From contig CALSRZ010000006.1 of NCBI GenBank assembly GCA_943788895.1, forward strand, positions 1 to 64,000: a DNA stretch of 64,000 nucleotides. Direction: 5' to 3'. The notes under the pieces are model-generated. The model searched no databases, was not told the DNA's origin, and saw nothing but the letters and a program-made list of their open reading frames with translations. Source of the DNA: an uncultured Pseudomonadales bacterium (lineage in GTDB: Bacteria; Pseudomonadota; Gammaproteobacteria; Pseudomonadales; Porticoccaceae). Position 1 is the first letter of the stretch, and every line of letters starts with the position of its first letter. The translations under genes and the position numbers were made by a program. Below, piece after piece: positions 53,887-63,397 of this stretch.

Positions 53887-54861
53887 TCAGCCGCCAGTCA
53901 TATTCATAAAACGCACTATATCGACCTGTTCAGGATCAAAATAATGGCGCTCTGGCTTTGTCTTTAGGGCTTCAGTGATTTTACTTTTTAGCAACTCGCT
54001 ATCGCCGGGATTACTGCGCATAACTTCGCGCAAATCCATACTGTGCTCATTGCCGAGACAGAGAAGCAACCGCCCTTCCGCGGTCATGCGCACACGGTTA
54101 CAGGATTCGCAGAAGTTATTCGACATCGGCGAGATAAACCCAATTTTGGACTTGCTGTTGGCAACCTGCATATAGCGGGATGGGCCGCCGGTTGTCTCTG
54201 CGCTATCAATCAGGGTAAATTCTGATGCCAGCTGTTCGCGCAAACTGGTGCTGGTGATCTGCGTATTAACCCTTTTATGGGAGTCTATTTCGCCTAAAGG
54301 CATCTCTTCGATAAAAGAGATATCCATGCCCTGATCAACGGCAAATCGCGCCAGATCAATAACCTCATCGTCATTAAAGCCAGCCAGTATTACAGCGTTG
54401 AGTTTGACCTTTTTAAAGCCTACTGCAGCTGCCGCTTGAATACCTTCAATAACCTCATGGAGATTGCCTACACGGGTAAGCTGTTTAAAGCGATCCGCTT
54501 TAAGACTGTCGATACTGATATTAAGCCTTGAGAGACCTGCATCTTTGAGTGGCTGGGCCATTGTCGGCAGCAGCACACCGTTGGTGGTCATGGTCACTTC
54601 ATCCAGGCCCGGCAGCGCCGTCAGTGAGCTAACCAGTTTAATAATATCGCGCCTAATCAGTGGCTCGCCGCCGGTTAAGCGTATCTTGCGAATACCCAAT
54701 TCGACAAAAGCCGCAGCCATATCACGCAGCTCTTCAAGACTGAGAATCTGCTGTTTGGGCAGAAAAGTCATCTCCTCGGCCATACAGTAGGTACAGCGCA
54801 AATTGCAGCGGTCGGTGACCGACAGGCGCAGGTAATCAACCGTTCGCCCAAAGGGGTCGAC
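53887..54861 (-). CDS. moaA: GTP 3',8-cyclase MoaA, 5' end disturbed
   Basis: A radical SAM enzyme for the first step of molybdenum cofactor synthesis. The reading frame is open from 54861 and contains DPFGRTVDYLRLSVTDRC and CNLRCTYC, the cluster motif, then RLTGGEPLIRRD, and in the C-terminal half the second cluster cysteines (CESCNRVRMTAEGRLLLCLG) and the terminal GG. No start codon precedes DPFG: a TGA lies at 54862-54864. The frame immediately upstream reads a plausible N-terminus (EIEAPSL), rejoined if one A is removed from CTGAGTCGAC. A single indel therefore probably broke the first 10-20 codons. Confidence 0.85.
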   Translation of the reverse strand, partial: VDPFGRTVDYLRLSVTDRCNLRCTYCMAEEMTFLPKQQILSLEELRDMAAAFVELGIRKIRLTGGEPLIRRDIIKLVSSLTALPGLDEVTMTTNGVLLPTMAQPLKDAGLSRLNISIDSLKADRFKQLTRVGNLHEVIEGIQAAAAVGFKKVKLNAVILAGFNDDEVIDLARFAVDQGMDISFIEEMPLGEIDSHKRVNTQITSTSLREQLASEFTLIDSAETTGGPSRYMQVANSKSKIGFISPMSNNFCESCNRVRMTAEGRLLLCLGNEHSMDLREVMRSNPGDSELLKSKITEALKTKPERHYFDPEQVDIVRFMNMTGG

Positions 54862-54926
54862 TCAGTGATGGCGCTTCTATTTCAGGATTTCGGTTATCTC
54901 ACATTATTGTCGCAATGATTATGGCT

Positions 54927-56111
54927 TTACACACTATAGGGTAGTACATCGACCAGATCGCCAACCTCTATGGATTGGCCGCTCTGCTGTACAACAAAAA
55001 CCTCACCCCAGCAGGCCGAAGATAATACGCCGCTGCTCTGGTTTGGGTAAATTTCGACACCGGCCTCTGTCAGTTTGCCACGCAGATAGACTTCGACGCT
55101 TTTCGCCGGACTTTGCAAATTGGGCGATGGCTTTTAAAGGCTGAGGCAATACCTGCACTTAAACCCTGACTGGCCAGTAGAAAGGGCCGCGCCAAAATCA
55201 TAAAGGTGACAAATACAGATGCGGGATTTCCCGGAAGCCCTATAAATGGCGTGCTTCTATCTGCCCAAAGGCCAGCGGCTTGCCCGGCTTGATCGCCACC
55301 TTCCAAAAATCGATGCTGCCGAGATCTGGCGACAGCGCTCTTTTACATAGTCTTCATCACCAACCGAGACACCGCCAGCACTTAAAGATAATATCGCCCT
55401 CTGCGGCGGCTTTTTGCAATACGGCTTCGGTGGCTTCAAGACTATCTGGCACTGTGCCCAGATCAATCGGGCTCATACCCAGAGATTGAATTAAGCCTGA
55501 TCAGGGTGGCGCGATTGGAGTTGTAGATCTGTCCGGGCTGCAGAGCCTCACCGGGTTCGACCAGCTCATCACCGGTGGAAAAAATAGCGACCTTTAAGGG
55601 TTTATAATACCTCGACGGTTTTAATACCAATCGACGATAACAGACCCATTTCCTGAGCGCGCAATTTAGTACCGGCGCTGAGAATAGTCTGGCCCGACTG
55701 AATATCCTGACCTTGGCGACGAATATTGGCCCCATCAGTTACAGCGTTGCCGATAGTCACTGTTCCATCTTCGTCACTGCAGTTTTCCTGCATGGCCACC
55801 GTATCGGCACCAGCGGGTATTTCAGCGCCGGTAAAAATACGTGCAACAGTCGCTGGATTTAATGCTTTTGGGGCAACACCTGCGGGAATTCGCTGACTTG
55901 TGGGCAGCTTAAAATCACTTTTTAGCGCATCTGCGTAACAGAAAGCATAACCATCCATAGCGCTATTATCCGCCGGTGGCACATTTATAGTGGCAATGAT
56001 CTCTGCTGCCAATACCCGCCCAAGGCTCTGTGTAACCGTTAGCTGTTCTTTGACATCTGTGGTTTTAGCACTGGTTATCAGCTGCTCTATAGCGGTGGAG
56101 ACTGAAATCAT
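54927..56111 (-). pseudogene. moeA: Molybdopterin molybdenumtransferase MoeA, multiply frameshifted
   Basis: MoeA inserts molybdate into molybdopterin-AMP. Its parts are all present, in order but in different frames: ATG 56111 with VPPADNSAMDGYAF and FTGAEIPAGADTV (to about 55620), AIFSTGDELVEPGE (to 55510), SPIDLGTVPDSLEATEAV, LSAGGVSVGDEDYVK, KVAIKPGKPLAFGQ, FIGLPGNPASVFVTF, and VYLRGKLTEAGVEIYP to the stop at 54927. At least six single-base shifts are needed, several being one extra T or A. Codon-level similarity is intact between shifts, so decay is very recent or the read is faulty. The rest of the pathway is intact. Confidence 0.85.
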
Positions 56112-56635
56112 TATTTCGCTTTGACTCCAACATGCTGAACAAAATTACATGGACCGAAGGTATTGTTTAACTGCTCGCGAATAATACCGTTCCAGCCAGT
56201 TTTACAGGCGCCGGTGGAACCGGGAAGGCAGAAGATGGCTGTTCTGTTGGAGAGGCCGGCAAGACAGCGCGACTGTACTGTAGAGGTGCCAATTTCCTCG
56301 TAGGAGAGCTGACGGAAAAGTTCGCCGAAGCCTTCGATATGTTTATCAAATAATGGCGCCAGAGCTTCCGGGGTGCTGTCGCGTCCGGTAAAGCCGGTGC
56401 CACCGGTGGTAAGAATAATATCGACCTGTGGATCGGCAATCCAGGCTGAAACAGTGGCGCGCATCTGGTAGATATCGTCGATCACCAGCTGGCGATCGGC
56501 CAGATGATGGCCCTCTTCTTCCAGGGCCTGTTGCAGATAGCTGCCGCTGGTATCGGTTTCCAGGCTGCGTGTATCGGAAACGGTTAGCAGTGCTATATTT
56601 AGAAATCGTCTCTCTTTTGAAAGGTCGTGACCCAC
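56111..56635 (-). CDS. moaB: Molybdenum cofactor biosynthesis protein B
   Basis: A 174-residue MogA/MoaB-fold protein that binds molybdopterin and, in its family, adenylates it before metal insertion. It has [38 protein letters not shown] and [19 protein letters not shown] place the start at GTG 56635 (AGGAG six bases upstream), 17 bases after moeB ends; the longer frame runs back into moeB. Its stop overlaps the moeA start by one base. Confidence 0.93.
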   Translation of the reverse strand: MGHDLSKERRFLNIALLTVSDTRSLETDTSGSYLQQALEEEGHHLADRQLVIDDIYQMRATVSAWIADPQVDIILTTGGTGFTGRDSTPEALAPLFDKHIEGFGELFRQLSYEEIGTSTVQSRCLAGLSNRTAIFCLPGSTGACKTGWNGIIREQLNNTFGPCNFVQHVGVKAK

Positions 56636-56651
56636 TGTTTTCTCCTGTAAT

Positions 56652-57419
56652 TTATTCTCGAATTTCGGTACTACAGATGTCGCACTGAGGTTTTGCTGCG
56701 GCGCGTAAATTAAGCCAGCGCCCCGATTTACCATCATAACGCTGCATCTCACCATGCTGCTGAAAAAAGCCCAATAACAGCCGTATCACTGTTGTCGCCT
56801 GCAAGCTGCCCATTGCGCCAAGCACCGGCCCAACGACACCAGAGTTGGAACAGTTAAGCAGAGGTTCCGGGGAATCTTTATCAATAATACAGTTAAAGCA
56901 GAGGCTTGGGTTATGCGCAAAATCAAAGGCGACCAACTGGCCTTCCCAACCCAGAGCCGAGGCACTGACAAAGGCTTTTTTCTCAGCAAAACAATGTTGA
57001 TTGATCAGCTGTCGCGCTGCCAGGTTATCAGTGCAGTCGACAACAATATCGTAATTATTCAGCAGCAATTGGCCACTGACCTTTTCGGCGTAACTATTAA
57101 TCTGCAGATTGGGATTTAAGGCGCTTAACTCTCGTTTGGCACAGCTGACCTTTAACTGCTCACAGTCAGCCTCTGTATAGAGTATCTGCCGCTGTAAGTT
57201 GCTTAATTCAACAGTATCTGGATCGCAGAGGCCCAATTCCCCAATGCCTGCCGCGGCAAGATAGAGTGCGACGGGACAGCCCAGACCACCGAGCCCGACG
57301 ATCAATACTCTGGCGTTACTGAGCTTTTGCTGTCCGGCTTCGCCGATATCGTCCATCAGCAGATGGCGGCTGTAGCGCATAAATTGTTTATGACTTAAAT
57401 TTCCGGCATCTAGGGACAT
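56652..57419 (-). CDS. moeB: Molybdopterin-synthase adenylyltransferase MoeB (ThiF/HesA family)
   Basis: A 255-residue E1-like enzyme that adenylates the C-terminal glycine of MoaD. The nucleotide loop VGLGGLGCPVALYLAAAGIG is near residue 41, D and R of the adenylation site lie in the LCDPDTVELSNLQRQ region, and the zinc cysteines form CFNC and CDIC pairs. It overlaps mobA by 10 bases. Substrate moaD is in the same operon, which separates it from ThiF. Confidence 0.93.
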   Translation of the reverse strand: MSLDAGNLSHKQFMRYSRHLLMDDIGEAGQQKLSNARVLIVGLGGLGCPVALYLAAAGIGELGLCDPDTVELSNLQRQILYTEADCEQLKVSCAKRELSALNPNLQINSYAEKVSGQLLLNNYDIVVDCTDNLAARQLINQHCFAEKKAFVSASALGWEGQLVAFDFAHNPSLCFNCIIDKDSPEPLLNCSNSGVVGPVLGAMGSLQATTVIRLLLGFFQQHGEMQRYDGKSGRWLNLRAAAKPQCDICSTEIRE

Positions 57420-58018
57420 ACAATAGCCTCTGCCAGAGCCAGGTCTTCGCGACTGTTGATATTAAAAAAGGGATTTACCGATTGCTCTGGCCAATCCAAA
57501 TAGACGGTATTTAATGTCTGCAACAGCGGCTTAAAGCCACCATTCTTATCCACCAGCAGTGCAGTCTCCACCGCGTCGCGCACAGACTTATCCCAGAGGG
57601 TAAAGGTTGGCTGTGCTGCGCCCTGATAGCGGATACAGGCAATATCTGCACTCTCGCTGACAATCAGCTGGTAGAGCTCTGCAACCAGATTTTCGGGGAT
57701 AAAGGGGCCATCACAGGGGGTTAACATCAGATAGCGGGCGTCGCTGAGTTGATCGCTGACCAGGGCGCTGTATAAGCCAGTGAGCGGCCCCTGAAAATTC
57801 TTCAGTTTATCCTCTATAACAGGATAAGACGGATTACCAATAGCCTCTGCACAGAGAGCCGGGTCGCCATTAATAAACAGGTTTCCGACCTGGGGTGCCA
57901 ACTTATCAATAACCTGTTGAAGCAGAGTTTTTCCCGCCAGCAAGGCCTGAACCTTATTGCCGGTGACCATTCTTCTGGAGCGCCCAGCGGCCAATATTAA
58001 GCCATCGACATCAGTCAT
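57410..58018 (-). CDS. mobA: Molybdenum cofactor guanylyltransferase
   Basis: A 202-residue nucleotidyltransferase that adds GMP to Mo-molybdopterin to make the MGD form of the cofactor. It has the GLILAAGRSRRM nucleotide loop, LLQQVIDKLAPQVGNLFING and LMLTPCDGPFIP. The start is ATG 58018 (MTDVDG), overlapping the moaE stop; the longer upstream frame is inside moaE. The presence of mobA implies that a DMSO-reductase-family enzyme uses the cofactor. Confidence 0.92.
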   Translation of the reverse strand: MTDVDGLILAAGRSRRMVTGNKVQALLAGKTLLQQVIDKLAPQVGNLFINGDPALCAEAIGNPSYPVIEDKLKNFQGPLTGLYSALVSDQLSDARYLMLTPCDGPFIPENLVAELYQLIVSESADIACIRYQGAAQPTFTLWDKSVRDAVETALLVDKNGGFKPLLQTLNTVYLDWPEQSVNPFFNINSREDLALAEAIVCP

Positions 58019-58475
58019 CTGTGGAATCCCATCGGCTCGCTGCATCATTGTCCGCGTCTTTGCTCTCAACCCAGTGCTGCTGTCCATCCTGACTTACCTG
58101 CTTCCAAAAGGTTGCCTTGGTTTTTAGATAGTCCATTATGAACTGCGCCGCTTCAAAGGCATCTGCTCGATGCTGGCTGGCAACGCCAACAAAAACTATT
58201 TGATCTCTCGGCAGTAACTCCCCTACCCGGTGAATAACGGTGCTGCCAATCAGCTGCCAACGCTTATTGGCCTGATCGACAATCTCTTGCAACAGGGTTT
58301 CGGTCATTCCCGGATAGTGCTGCAAACTGAGGGAATCAATGGAGGCGTCCAATTCAAAATCTCGTACCAAACCGGTGAAGGTCACCACCGCGCCAACAGT
58401 CGATGAAAGTTCACGAAGCTGATGGTACTCCTGAGCCAGGTCGAAGTCATGGGTTTGAATCCGGATACGGTTCAA
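58011..58475 (-). CDS. moaE: Molybdopterin synthase catalytic subunit
   Basis: A 154-residue large subunit of molybdopterin synthase, which transfers sulfur from MoaD thiocarboxylate onto precursor Z. Motifs: GAVVTFTGLVRDFELD, SLQHYPGMTE, HRVGELLPRD, ASQHRADAFEA and KTKATFWKQ, the last with the catalytic lysines. An extra 15-residue acidic tail ends the protein. It overlaps mobA and follows moaD by 6 bases. Confidence 0.95.
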   Translation of the reverse strand: MNRIRIQTHDFDLAQEYHQLRELSSTVGAVVTFTGLVRDFELDASIDSLSLQHYPGMTETLLQEIVDQANKRWQLIGSTVIHRVGELLPRDQIVFVGVASQHRADAFEAAQFIMDYLKTKATFWKQVSQDGQQHWVESKDADNDAASRWDSTDD

Positions 58476-58481
58476 GGTTAT

Positions 58482-58721
58482 TTAGCCTCCGGTTACCGGT
58501 GGCAAGAAAGCCACCTCGCTGCCATCAGCCAAGGGCTGATCCCAACTGACAATCATCTGATTAACTGAAACTAATACTTGGGGCTCCGAGAGCTCCTTGC
58601 CCAGTGTGGGGTGGTCGGTGGTTAACCGCTGGCGAATCTCTGCGGGAGTTGAAGCTTCAATTGTTGCTGGTACGTCTTTAGAAAAGTCGCCAAGGCGACC
58701 AAAAAACAACAGGTTAATCAA
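58482..58721 (-). CDS. moaD: Molybdopterin synthase sulfur carrier subunit
   Basis: A 79-residue ubiquitin-fold protein starting with [15 protein letters not shown] and ending with the required LPPVTGG, the glycine that MoeB adenylates and that then carries sulfur. I choose a TTG start at 58721, which overlaps the moaC stop codon (ATTGATTAA) and has an AGGA eight bases upstream. The longer frame with upstream codons lies entirely in moaC and gives no similarity. Confidence 0.9.
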   Translation of the reverse strand: MINLLFFGRLGDFSKDVPATIEASTPAEIRQRLTTDHPTLGKELSEPQVLVSVNQMIVSWDQPLADGSEVAFLPPVTGG

Positions 58722-59211
58722 TGCTATGGTCCTCGTTACAAGCTTCTGCACGCCAGCTTCCTGACTTTCCACCGCTCTTTTCCAATAATCTGGTTTGACT
58801 GATAACCATACCTTTATCCAGTCCCTTGCACATATCATAGACGGTTAATGCAGCAACCGAGGCGGCGGTCAGTGCTTCCATTTCGACACCGGTTTTGCCG
58901 GTAGTTTTACACAGAGCGGTAATAATCAGGGTATTGCCCTGCAGTTCAATATCCAGGGTTACTTTCGAGAGGGGTAGAGGATGGCAAAGGGGAATTAAAT
59001 CGCTGGTTTTTTTTGCTGCCTGAATACCGGCAATGCGAGCCGTTGCATAGAGGTCGCCTTTGGGCAGATTGCTGTCGCTGATCGCTGTGACAATAGATGG
59101 GGTTAACTCGACCTGAGACTGGGCAATAGCGGTGCGACTGGTATCTGCTTTATCCGATACATCGACCATATGGGCTTCGCCACTGGGGTTTAGGTGGGTT
59201 AGTTTCGACAT
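58714..59211 (-). CDS. moaC: Cyclic pyranopterin monophosphate synthase
   Basis: A 165-residue protein that converts the MoaA product to cyclic pyranopterin monophosphate. Family motifs are clear: FTHL-type start ([20 protein letters not shown]), [12 protein letters not shown] and [20 protein letters not shown]. It is the first gene of the operon moaC-moaD-moaE-mobA-moeB-moaB-moeA-moaA-tauE. I see no molybdenum cofactor riboswitch in the 234 bases upstream. Confidence 0.96.
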   Translation of the reverse strand: MSKLTHLNPSGEAHMVDVSDKADTSRTAIAQSQVELTPSIVTAISDSNLPKGDLYATARIAGIQAAKKTSDLIPLCHPLPLSKVTLDIELQGNTLIITALCKTTGKTGVEMEALTAASVAALTVYDMCKGLDKGMVISQTRLLEKSGGKSGSWRAEACNEDHSID

Positions 59212-59393
59212 TCCTGTTGCATAATTCCTGATTCGCTAATAAGCAAAACATTATGGCAAAGTCTGGTTGGCTAATAAATGATTTAAACCATTATAAGCAG
59301 TAGATAAAGCGGCTTTATTTGCTGGAAATAGAATATGGCTGCAGAAACTTGTTTTGAGCGTTAACTCATAGGTGGTTTTGGGAAAAGTAGACT

Positions 59394-59429
59394 GCAACCA
59401 TAAAACACCAAAAGATGTTTTATGGTTGC
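59394..59429. other. Perfect 14-bp inverted repeat downstream of wzc
   Basis: GCAACCATAAAACA (59394-59407) and its complement (59416-59429) surround an 8-base loop, 16 bases after the wzc stop on the minus strand. No T-run follows, so it is not a classical terminator. It could stabilise the 3' end or bind a protein. Confidence 0.5.
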
Positions 59430-59445
59430 TGAATTTTACCGACAG

Positions 59446-61692
59446 TTAATCTCTGGAGCTGTCCGGTTCATAGCTGTAATTGTAATAGCTATAACCGCCG
59501 TAATAATTGGACGCCTTGGCTTCGATGGCGTTAAAGATAAGCCCTTTAACCGCAATACCATTTAGACTAAAGCGATCGTTGGCAGCCTGTACTTCTCTGG
59601 CCGTTGATTTTTCAAATCTGACAACCATCATTGAGGTGCCGGCAAACTGCCCAATAACGGCAGCGTCGGTAACCGCTAATATTGGCGGGGTATCAATAAC
59701 GATTAGATCGTAGGCATTCGAAGCCTGATCGATAAAGTCCTTGAATCTGTCACCCATCAGCAGTTCAGACGGATTTGGTGGCACCGCACCTCTTGAAAGA
59801 AGGTCCAGCCCATCAATATTGGTTTTTTTAATAATATCAGCAAGAGAAACAGGCTCGCGGAGAAAATCTGATAATCCCGAGCCGACACCTAAGGAAAACC
59901 TGTAGTGCAGGTATCCTCGGCGTAAATCCGCATCTACAAGAAGAACTCGCTGGCCTGACTGCGCCAATACAGTGCAGAAATTCGACGCGATAAAAGACTT
60001 GCCAACCTCAGCGCTTCCACTGGATATCATAATGACATTATTTTCGGCTTCGACCATTCCAAAGTGAAGCGAGGTTCTTAAACTTCTTATGGCTTCTACT
60101 GATAGATCGGTAGGATAGTCGTTAGCAAGCAGTAGCTCAGAACCAGAATATATAGTGCGCCTTTTCCTCAGGGCCTCTTTCATTCGATCAAATTTTATTT
60201 GAATCATAGAGATTGGAATGGTGGCATAAATATTTAAGCCAACACTTTGTAATTCATGGACACTGGAAAGGCCAGGGTTGAAAAAACTTCTGATTAAAAC
60301 AAATAGGACACTTGAAATAGCGCCAAGAAAAACTGCAACAGCAAATATAATCCCTTTCTTCGGCGAACTTTCCCTAGGGAAAACCTCAGCGGAATCCAAA
60401 ATGCGAACATTACCTACCGTACTGGCTTTTACAATCGCCAGCTCTTGGCTTTTATTTTGCAGTGATAAATAGATTGCCTGATTGACTTCAAAATCTCTCA
60501 TCAACGTAAGAATTTTTTGCTGGGTTTCTGGCAAGGCGCTAATCTTTGCATCTAACCTGTCACGCTGAGCAAATAAATCCGCTTGCTGACGCTTAAATGA
60601 AACGTAATTTGGGTGCTGTTTAGTAAATCTGCGTGAAATATCAGATTCATTAAGAGCCATTGCACTAATATCAGCTTCCAGTTTTACAAAGGATTCTAAA
60701 AGTGACTGGGTTTCTAATGATAAATCCACAGATTCACGGGCTGCACGGTATGTGTTTAATGCTATCTCAGATTCATTGAGTGAAGCCTGAACGATGGGTA
60801 TCTGATCTTTAATAAAGTTGAGACTATTCTCGGCCTCAGCAGCTAAACGCTGGACATTCTGTGTCACATAGTTAGCAGATATAGAGTTTAGAATTGCAGC
60901 GATTTTACCCTTATCGGAACCGTACAGAGTCAACTCCATAATACCGGTATCCTTACCCAGGTTCGCCGCTTTAAATTCCCCCTGCAAATCCATAATAGCC
61001 TTGAGCCGAGACTTCTTTTTGACAAAGAAATGCGTCCCTTTATTGGCATGGAGGTGCTCTACTTTGATATCAATGCCCTCTTGCACATTACTGGCAAAGG
61101 AACCAACCTCTCCGCTTAACAGTTTTTCCTCATTAAACCAAATGCTATAGCGCTGATCGCCTTCAACAACCAGGGTTAAAAATTTCGATAAAAACCGTTT
61201 CGGCACGTTCAAATCAGAAACAGTAACCTGTTCACCGCCCCAGGCGTATGAAGAACCAAACATCGGAGTAGCAAGCTCAGCTGACTTATGTCGAGCGGCA
61301 AACAAAGCACCTACGACCGGAAAGTAATTTGGCTTAACTTTGACAGTAAGATTCAAATCATCAACTGTTTTTCCCAAGACAGAACGAGATTTAAGAATAT
61401 AGATCTCTGTATCTGCAGAGCTCTCGACAGCAAACATATCGCCGATATCATCCAGAGCCAGCACACCACCTGAGTTATCTTCAACCTGGATCAGTGCATT
61501 AGACTTATAGATCGGCGTTAAAAGCTGCGCATAGATGAAACCACACAAACCAAAGACCAACGTGACGGCAAGTATCATCCACTTTTCATTAATAATTTCA
61601 TAGAAAAGCTTGCCGACATCAATTTCATCAGAGCTTCCGTTGATGGCTAGAGCTGAATTGTAGTCTGCTGAGTTGGTATCATTTGCAGTCAT
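59446..61692 (-). CDS. wzc: Polysaccharide co-polymerase / tyrosine autokinase Wzc
   Basis: A 748-residue inner membrane protein controlling exopolysaccharide chain length and export. The N-terminal Wzz domain has two membrane spans (about residues 37-57 and 450-475) around a periplasmic coiled-coil (about 270-420). The cytoplasmic BY-kinase has Walker A (GSAEVGKS), A' (VLLVDADLRRG) and B (YDLIVIDTPP). The C-terminus carries a tyrosine cluster (SNYYGGYSYYNYSY), the autophosphorylation site. The phosphatase Wzb and channel Wza are encoded upstream on the same strand, so the export machine is complete. Polymer enzymes must lie beyond or elsewhere. Confidence 0.94.
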   Translation of the reverse strand: MTANDTNSADYNSALAINGSSDEIDVGKLFYEIINEKWMILAVTLVFGLCGFIYAQLLTPIYKSNALIQVEDNSGGVLALDDIGDMFAVESSADTEIYILKSRSVLGKTVDDLNLTVKVKPNYFPVVGALFAARHKSAELATPMFGSSYAWGGEQVTVSDLNVPKRFLSKFLTLVVEGDQRYSIWFNEEKLLSGEVGSFASNVQEGIDIKVEHLHANKGTHFFVKKKSRLKAIMDLQGEFKAANLGKDTGIMELTLYGSDKGKIAAILNSISANYVTQNVQRLAAEAENSLNFIKDQIPIVQASLNESEIALNTYRAARESVDLSLETQSLLESFVKLEADISAMALNESDISRRFTKQHPNYVSFKRQQADLFAQRDRLDAKISALPETQQKILTLMRDFEVNQAIYLSLQNKSQELAIVKASTVGNVRILDSAEVFPRESSPKKGIIFAVAVFLGAISSVLFVLIRSFFNPGLSSVHELQSVGLNIYATIPISMIQIKFDRMKEALRKRRTIYSGSELLLANDYPTDLSVEAIRSLRTSLHFGMVEAENNVIMISSGSAEVGKSFIASNFCTVLAQSGQRVLLVDADLRRGYLHYRFSLGVGSGLSDFLREPVSLADIIKKTNIDGLDLLSRGAVPPNPSELLMGDRFKDFIDQASNAYDLIVIDTPPILAVTDAAVIGQFAGTSMMVVRFEKSTAREVQAANDRFSLNGIAVKGLIFNAIEAKASNYYGGYSYYNYSYEPDSSRD

Positions 61693-61747
61693 AATATTTA
61701 CTAAATCTTTAAGTTAAAAAATTAAACATCAGGATAAGCTTAAAACC

Positions 61748-62869
61748 CTAATTCGATGATTGGCGGTTAGCCTCGCTTGCCAATCGCACAATACTAAAGG
61801 TTGGAACCAACTGAGAGATAACGCGATTCCAGCGTGCAACCGGTGCAGAGGTCACATAAACAATATCAAGAGGCTGTAACTTAAATTGAGTGCTAAGAAT
61901 AAGCATCGCACTCTGAGAAGCATCTAGCTGAAAAACATCCGCAACCATACCTTCTGTTTCACTGGCCCTTAGAACGAAGACACCGCTGGGATTTGCAGTT
62001 TCTTCATTGATACCGCCAGCATTATTAAGCGCCTCGGCAAGTGTCATGTAGCTGCGATCCATACGCTGCGTAGATGGGGTTTTCACATCACCCATCACAA
62101 ACACCTTTAATTTGTCATTGCGAGGGATATGAACAATGTCATTGTGCTTGATCAGTCGATTCTGGCTAATATCCCCTTTTTCATAAAGGGCATATAAGTC
62201 TATAAGCTCATCCTTTAAGCCCTCGCTGGTTTCAGTTGTCAAAACCACTGAACGCCAATCGGCATCAGGGCTCATGCCACCGGAAAGGTTTAAAGCATCT
62301 AATAAAGTCAACGGCAGGTTTGTCACCGGTATCACCGAAGGAGTCTCGACAGCACCAGTTACAAAAGCTCTCTGGGATCTGTATGCAGCGACAGAGACAT
62401 CAATTTGCGGGGATTCAATATACTGGCTCAACTGATCGGTAATCAGCTGTCTAACCTCATCTACAGTTTTATTGATAACTGAGATTTTTCCCACATAGGG
62501 ATAGAAGATTTGTCCATCTGAATGAACAACATTGCCCGACTCACCCGGCGATCTAAACTGGCCAGCCGGAGTGGTAAGTTCCGGATGATCCCAAACAGTG
62601 ATATTTAAGATATCACCCTTACCGATAAGATAGCTGTACTGACCTATTTCCTTATCAAGTGCTTTATTTGTCTTGGCACCCGGCTCGGACATTTGCAGTT
62701 CAGAGAGTAGAGTGGGGTTAATCGGCCTTACGTTAATCCGAGGGTAAATATCATAGGGTTCTTCTTCAATAAGAAGGCCAACATCAACGTGGCCACCCGG
62801 GACAACAGTACAGCCAGCAATGGCAATAAATGTGCTGTATATAGCTAAACTTCTTAGAATGCTGATCAT
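61748..62869 (-). CDS. wza: Polysaccharide export outer membrane lipoprotein Wza
   Basis: A 373-residue outer membrane lipoprotein that forms the octameric capsule export channel. The signal peptide ends in the lipobox IAGC (Cys 20 or so), followed by the Poly_export domain (YLIGKGDILNITVWDHPELT) and SLBB domains (RAFVTGAVETPSVIPVTN and VFVMGDVKTPSTQRMD). A C-terminal amphipathic helix (WNRVISQLVPTFSIVRLAS) probably crosses the membrane. It lies 55 bases before wzc, matching the wza-wzb-wzc export set. Confidence 0.93.
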   Translation of the reverse strand: MISILRSLAIYSTFIAIAGCTVVPGGHVDVGLLIEEEPYDIYPRINVRPINPTLLSELQMSEPGAKTNKALDKEIGQYSYLIGKGDILNITVWDHPELTTPAGQFRSPGESGNVVHSDGQIFYPYVGKISVINKTVDEVRQLITDQLSQYIESPQIDVSVAAYRSQRAFVTGAVETPSVIPVTNLPLTLLDALNLSGGMSPDADWRSVVLTTETSEGLKDELIDLYALYEKGDISQNRLIKHNDIVHIPRNDKLKVFVMGDVKTPSTQRMDRSYMTLAEALNNAGGINEETANPSGVFVLRASETEGMVADVFQLDASQSAMLILSTQFKLQPLDIVYVTSAPVARWNRVISQLVPTFSIVRLASEANRQSSN

Positions 62870-62956
62870 GTTATTTTGTTAATCTCAATTGTTTTATAAT
62901 TTTTATATTAGAGATTTTACTTTCTAATAATTAACCAATAGATCACTAATTTAAGG

Positions 62957-63397
62957 CTAATTATCCTTGTTTAACCTGTCATACCAGCTTAAACAGCCAG
63001 CTTCAATTTGATTGAATATGTAGTTAAATACTTCATCGCTTCTGCGATAGGGGTCATGAATATCAATATCATCCTGCCATTTACCCATCAGCAATATCTT
63101 TCCTGAGGCCTGAGGATACTGTTTCATTATTAGGTTTTGATGGTCATTTTCCATAACTAACACTAAATCAGCATCGGCAATCATTTGGCCGTCCAGCTTT
63201 CTGGCAACGTGCTTTGTAGCCTTATAGCCATTGGCCTCTAGCAAGGAAGCTGCATTTTTGTCTATCTCATGACCCACCAGCGCCTTGACCCCAGCGGATG
63301 AAATTATTTTGTTTGGCATCTTTTGCTGAAGTATTCTTTCAGCAGTAGGGCTTCGACAGATATTACCGACACAAACGATTAAAATATTGTTAAAGAT
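62957..63397 (-). CDS. wzb: Low-molecular-weight protein-tyrosine phosphatase Wzb, start codon unclear
   Basis: The frame encodes ILIVCVGNICRSPTAERIL, the CX5RS catalytic loop of LMW-PTPs, then DADLVLVMENDHQ and DIHDPYRRSDEVF with the general-acid Asp. Wzb dephosphorylates Wzc. The only ATG in frame (63319) lies after the catalytic loop, so translation must start earlier. The family start position (xFNNILIVC) corresponds to an ATC codon at 63395-63397, and the frame closes at a TAG a few codons further upstream. Either a rare ATC/ATT start is used or a base is wrong. About 146 residues from there. Confidence 0.82.
   Translation of the reverse strand: MFNNILIVCVGNICRSPTAERILQQKMPNKIISSAGVKALVGHEIDKNAASLLEANGYKATKHVARKLDGQMIADADLVLVMENDHQNLIMKQYPQASGKILLMGKWQDDIDIHDPYRRSDEVFNYIFNQIEAGCLSWYDRLNKDN

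Noticed and set aside
59212-59445. Molybdenum cofactor riboswitch upstream of moaC
   Set aside because: The 234-base region shows no extended paired structure like the MOCO motif; the one clear hairpin (59394-59429) is next to the wzc end, far from moaC.
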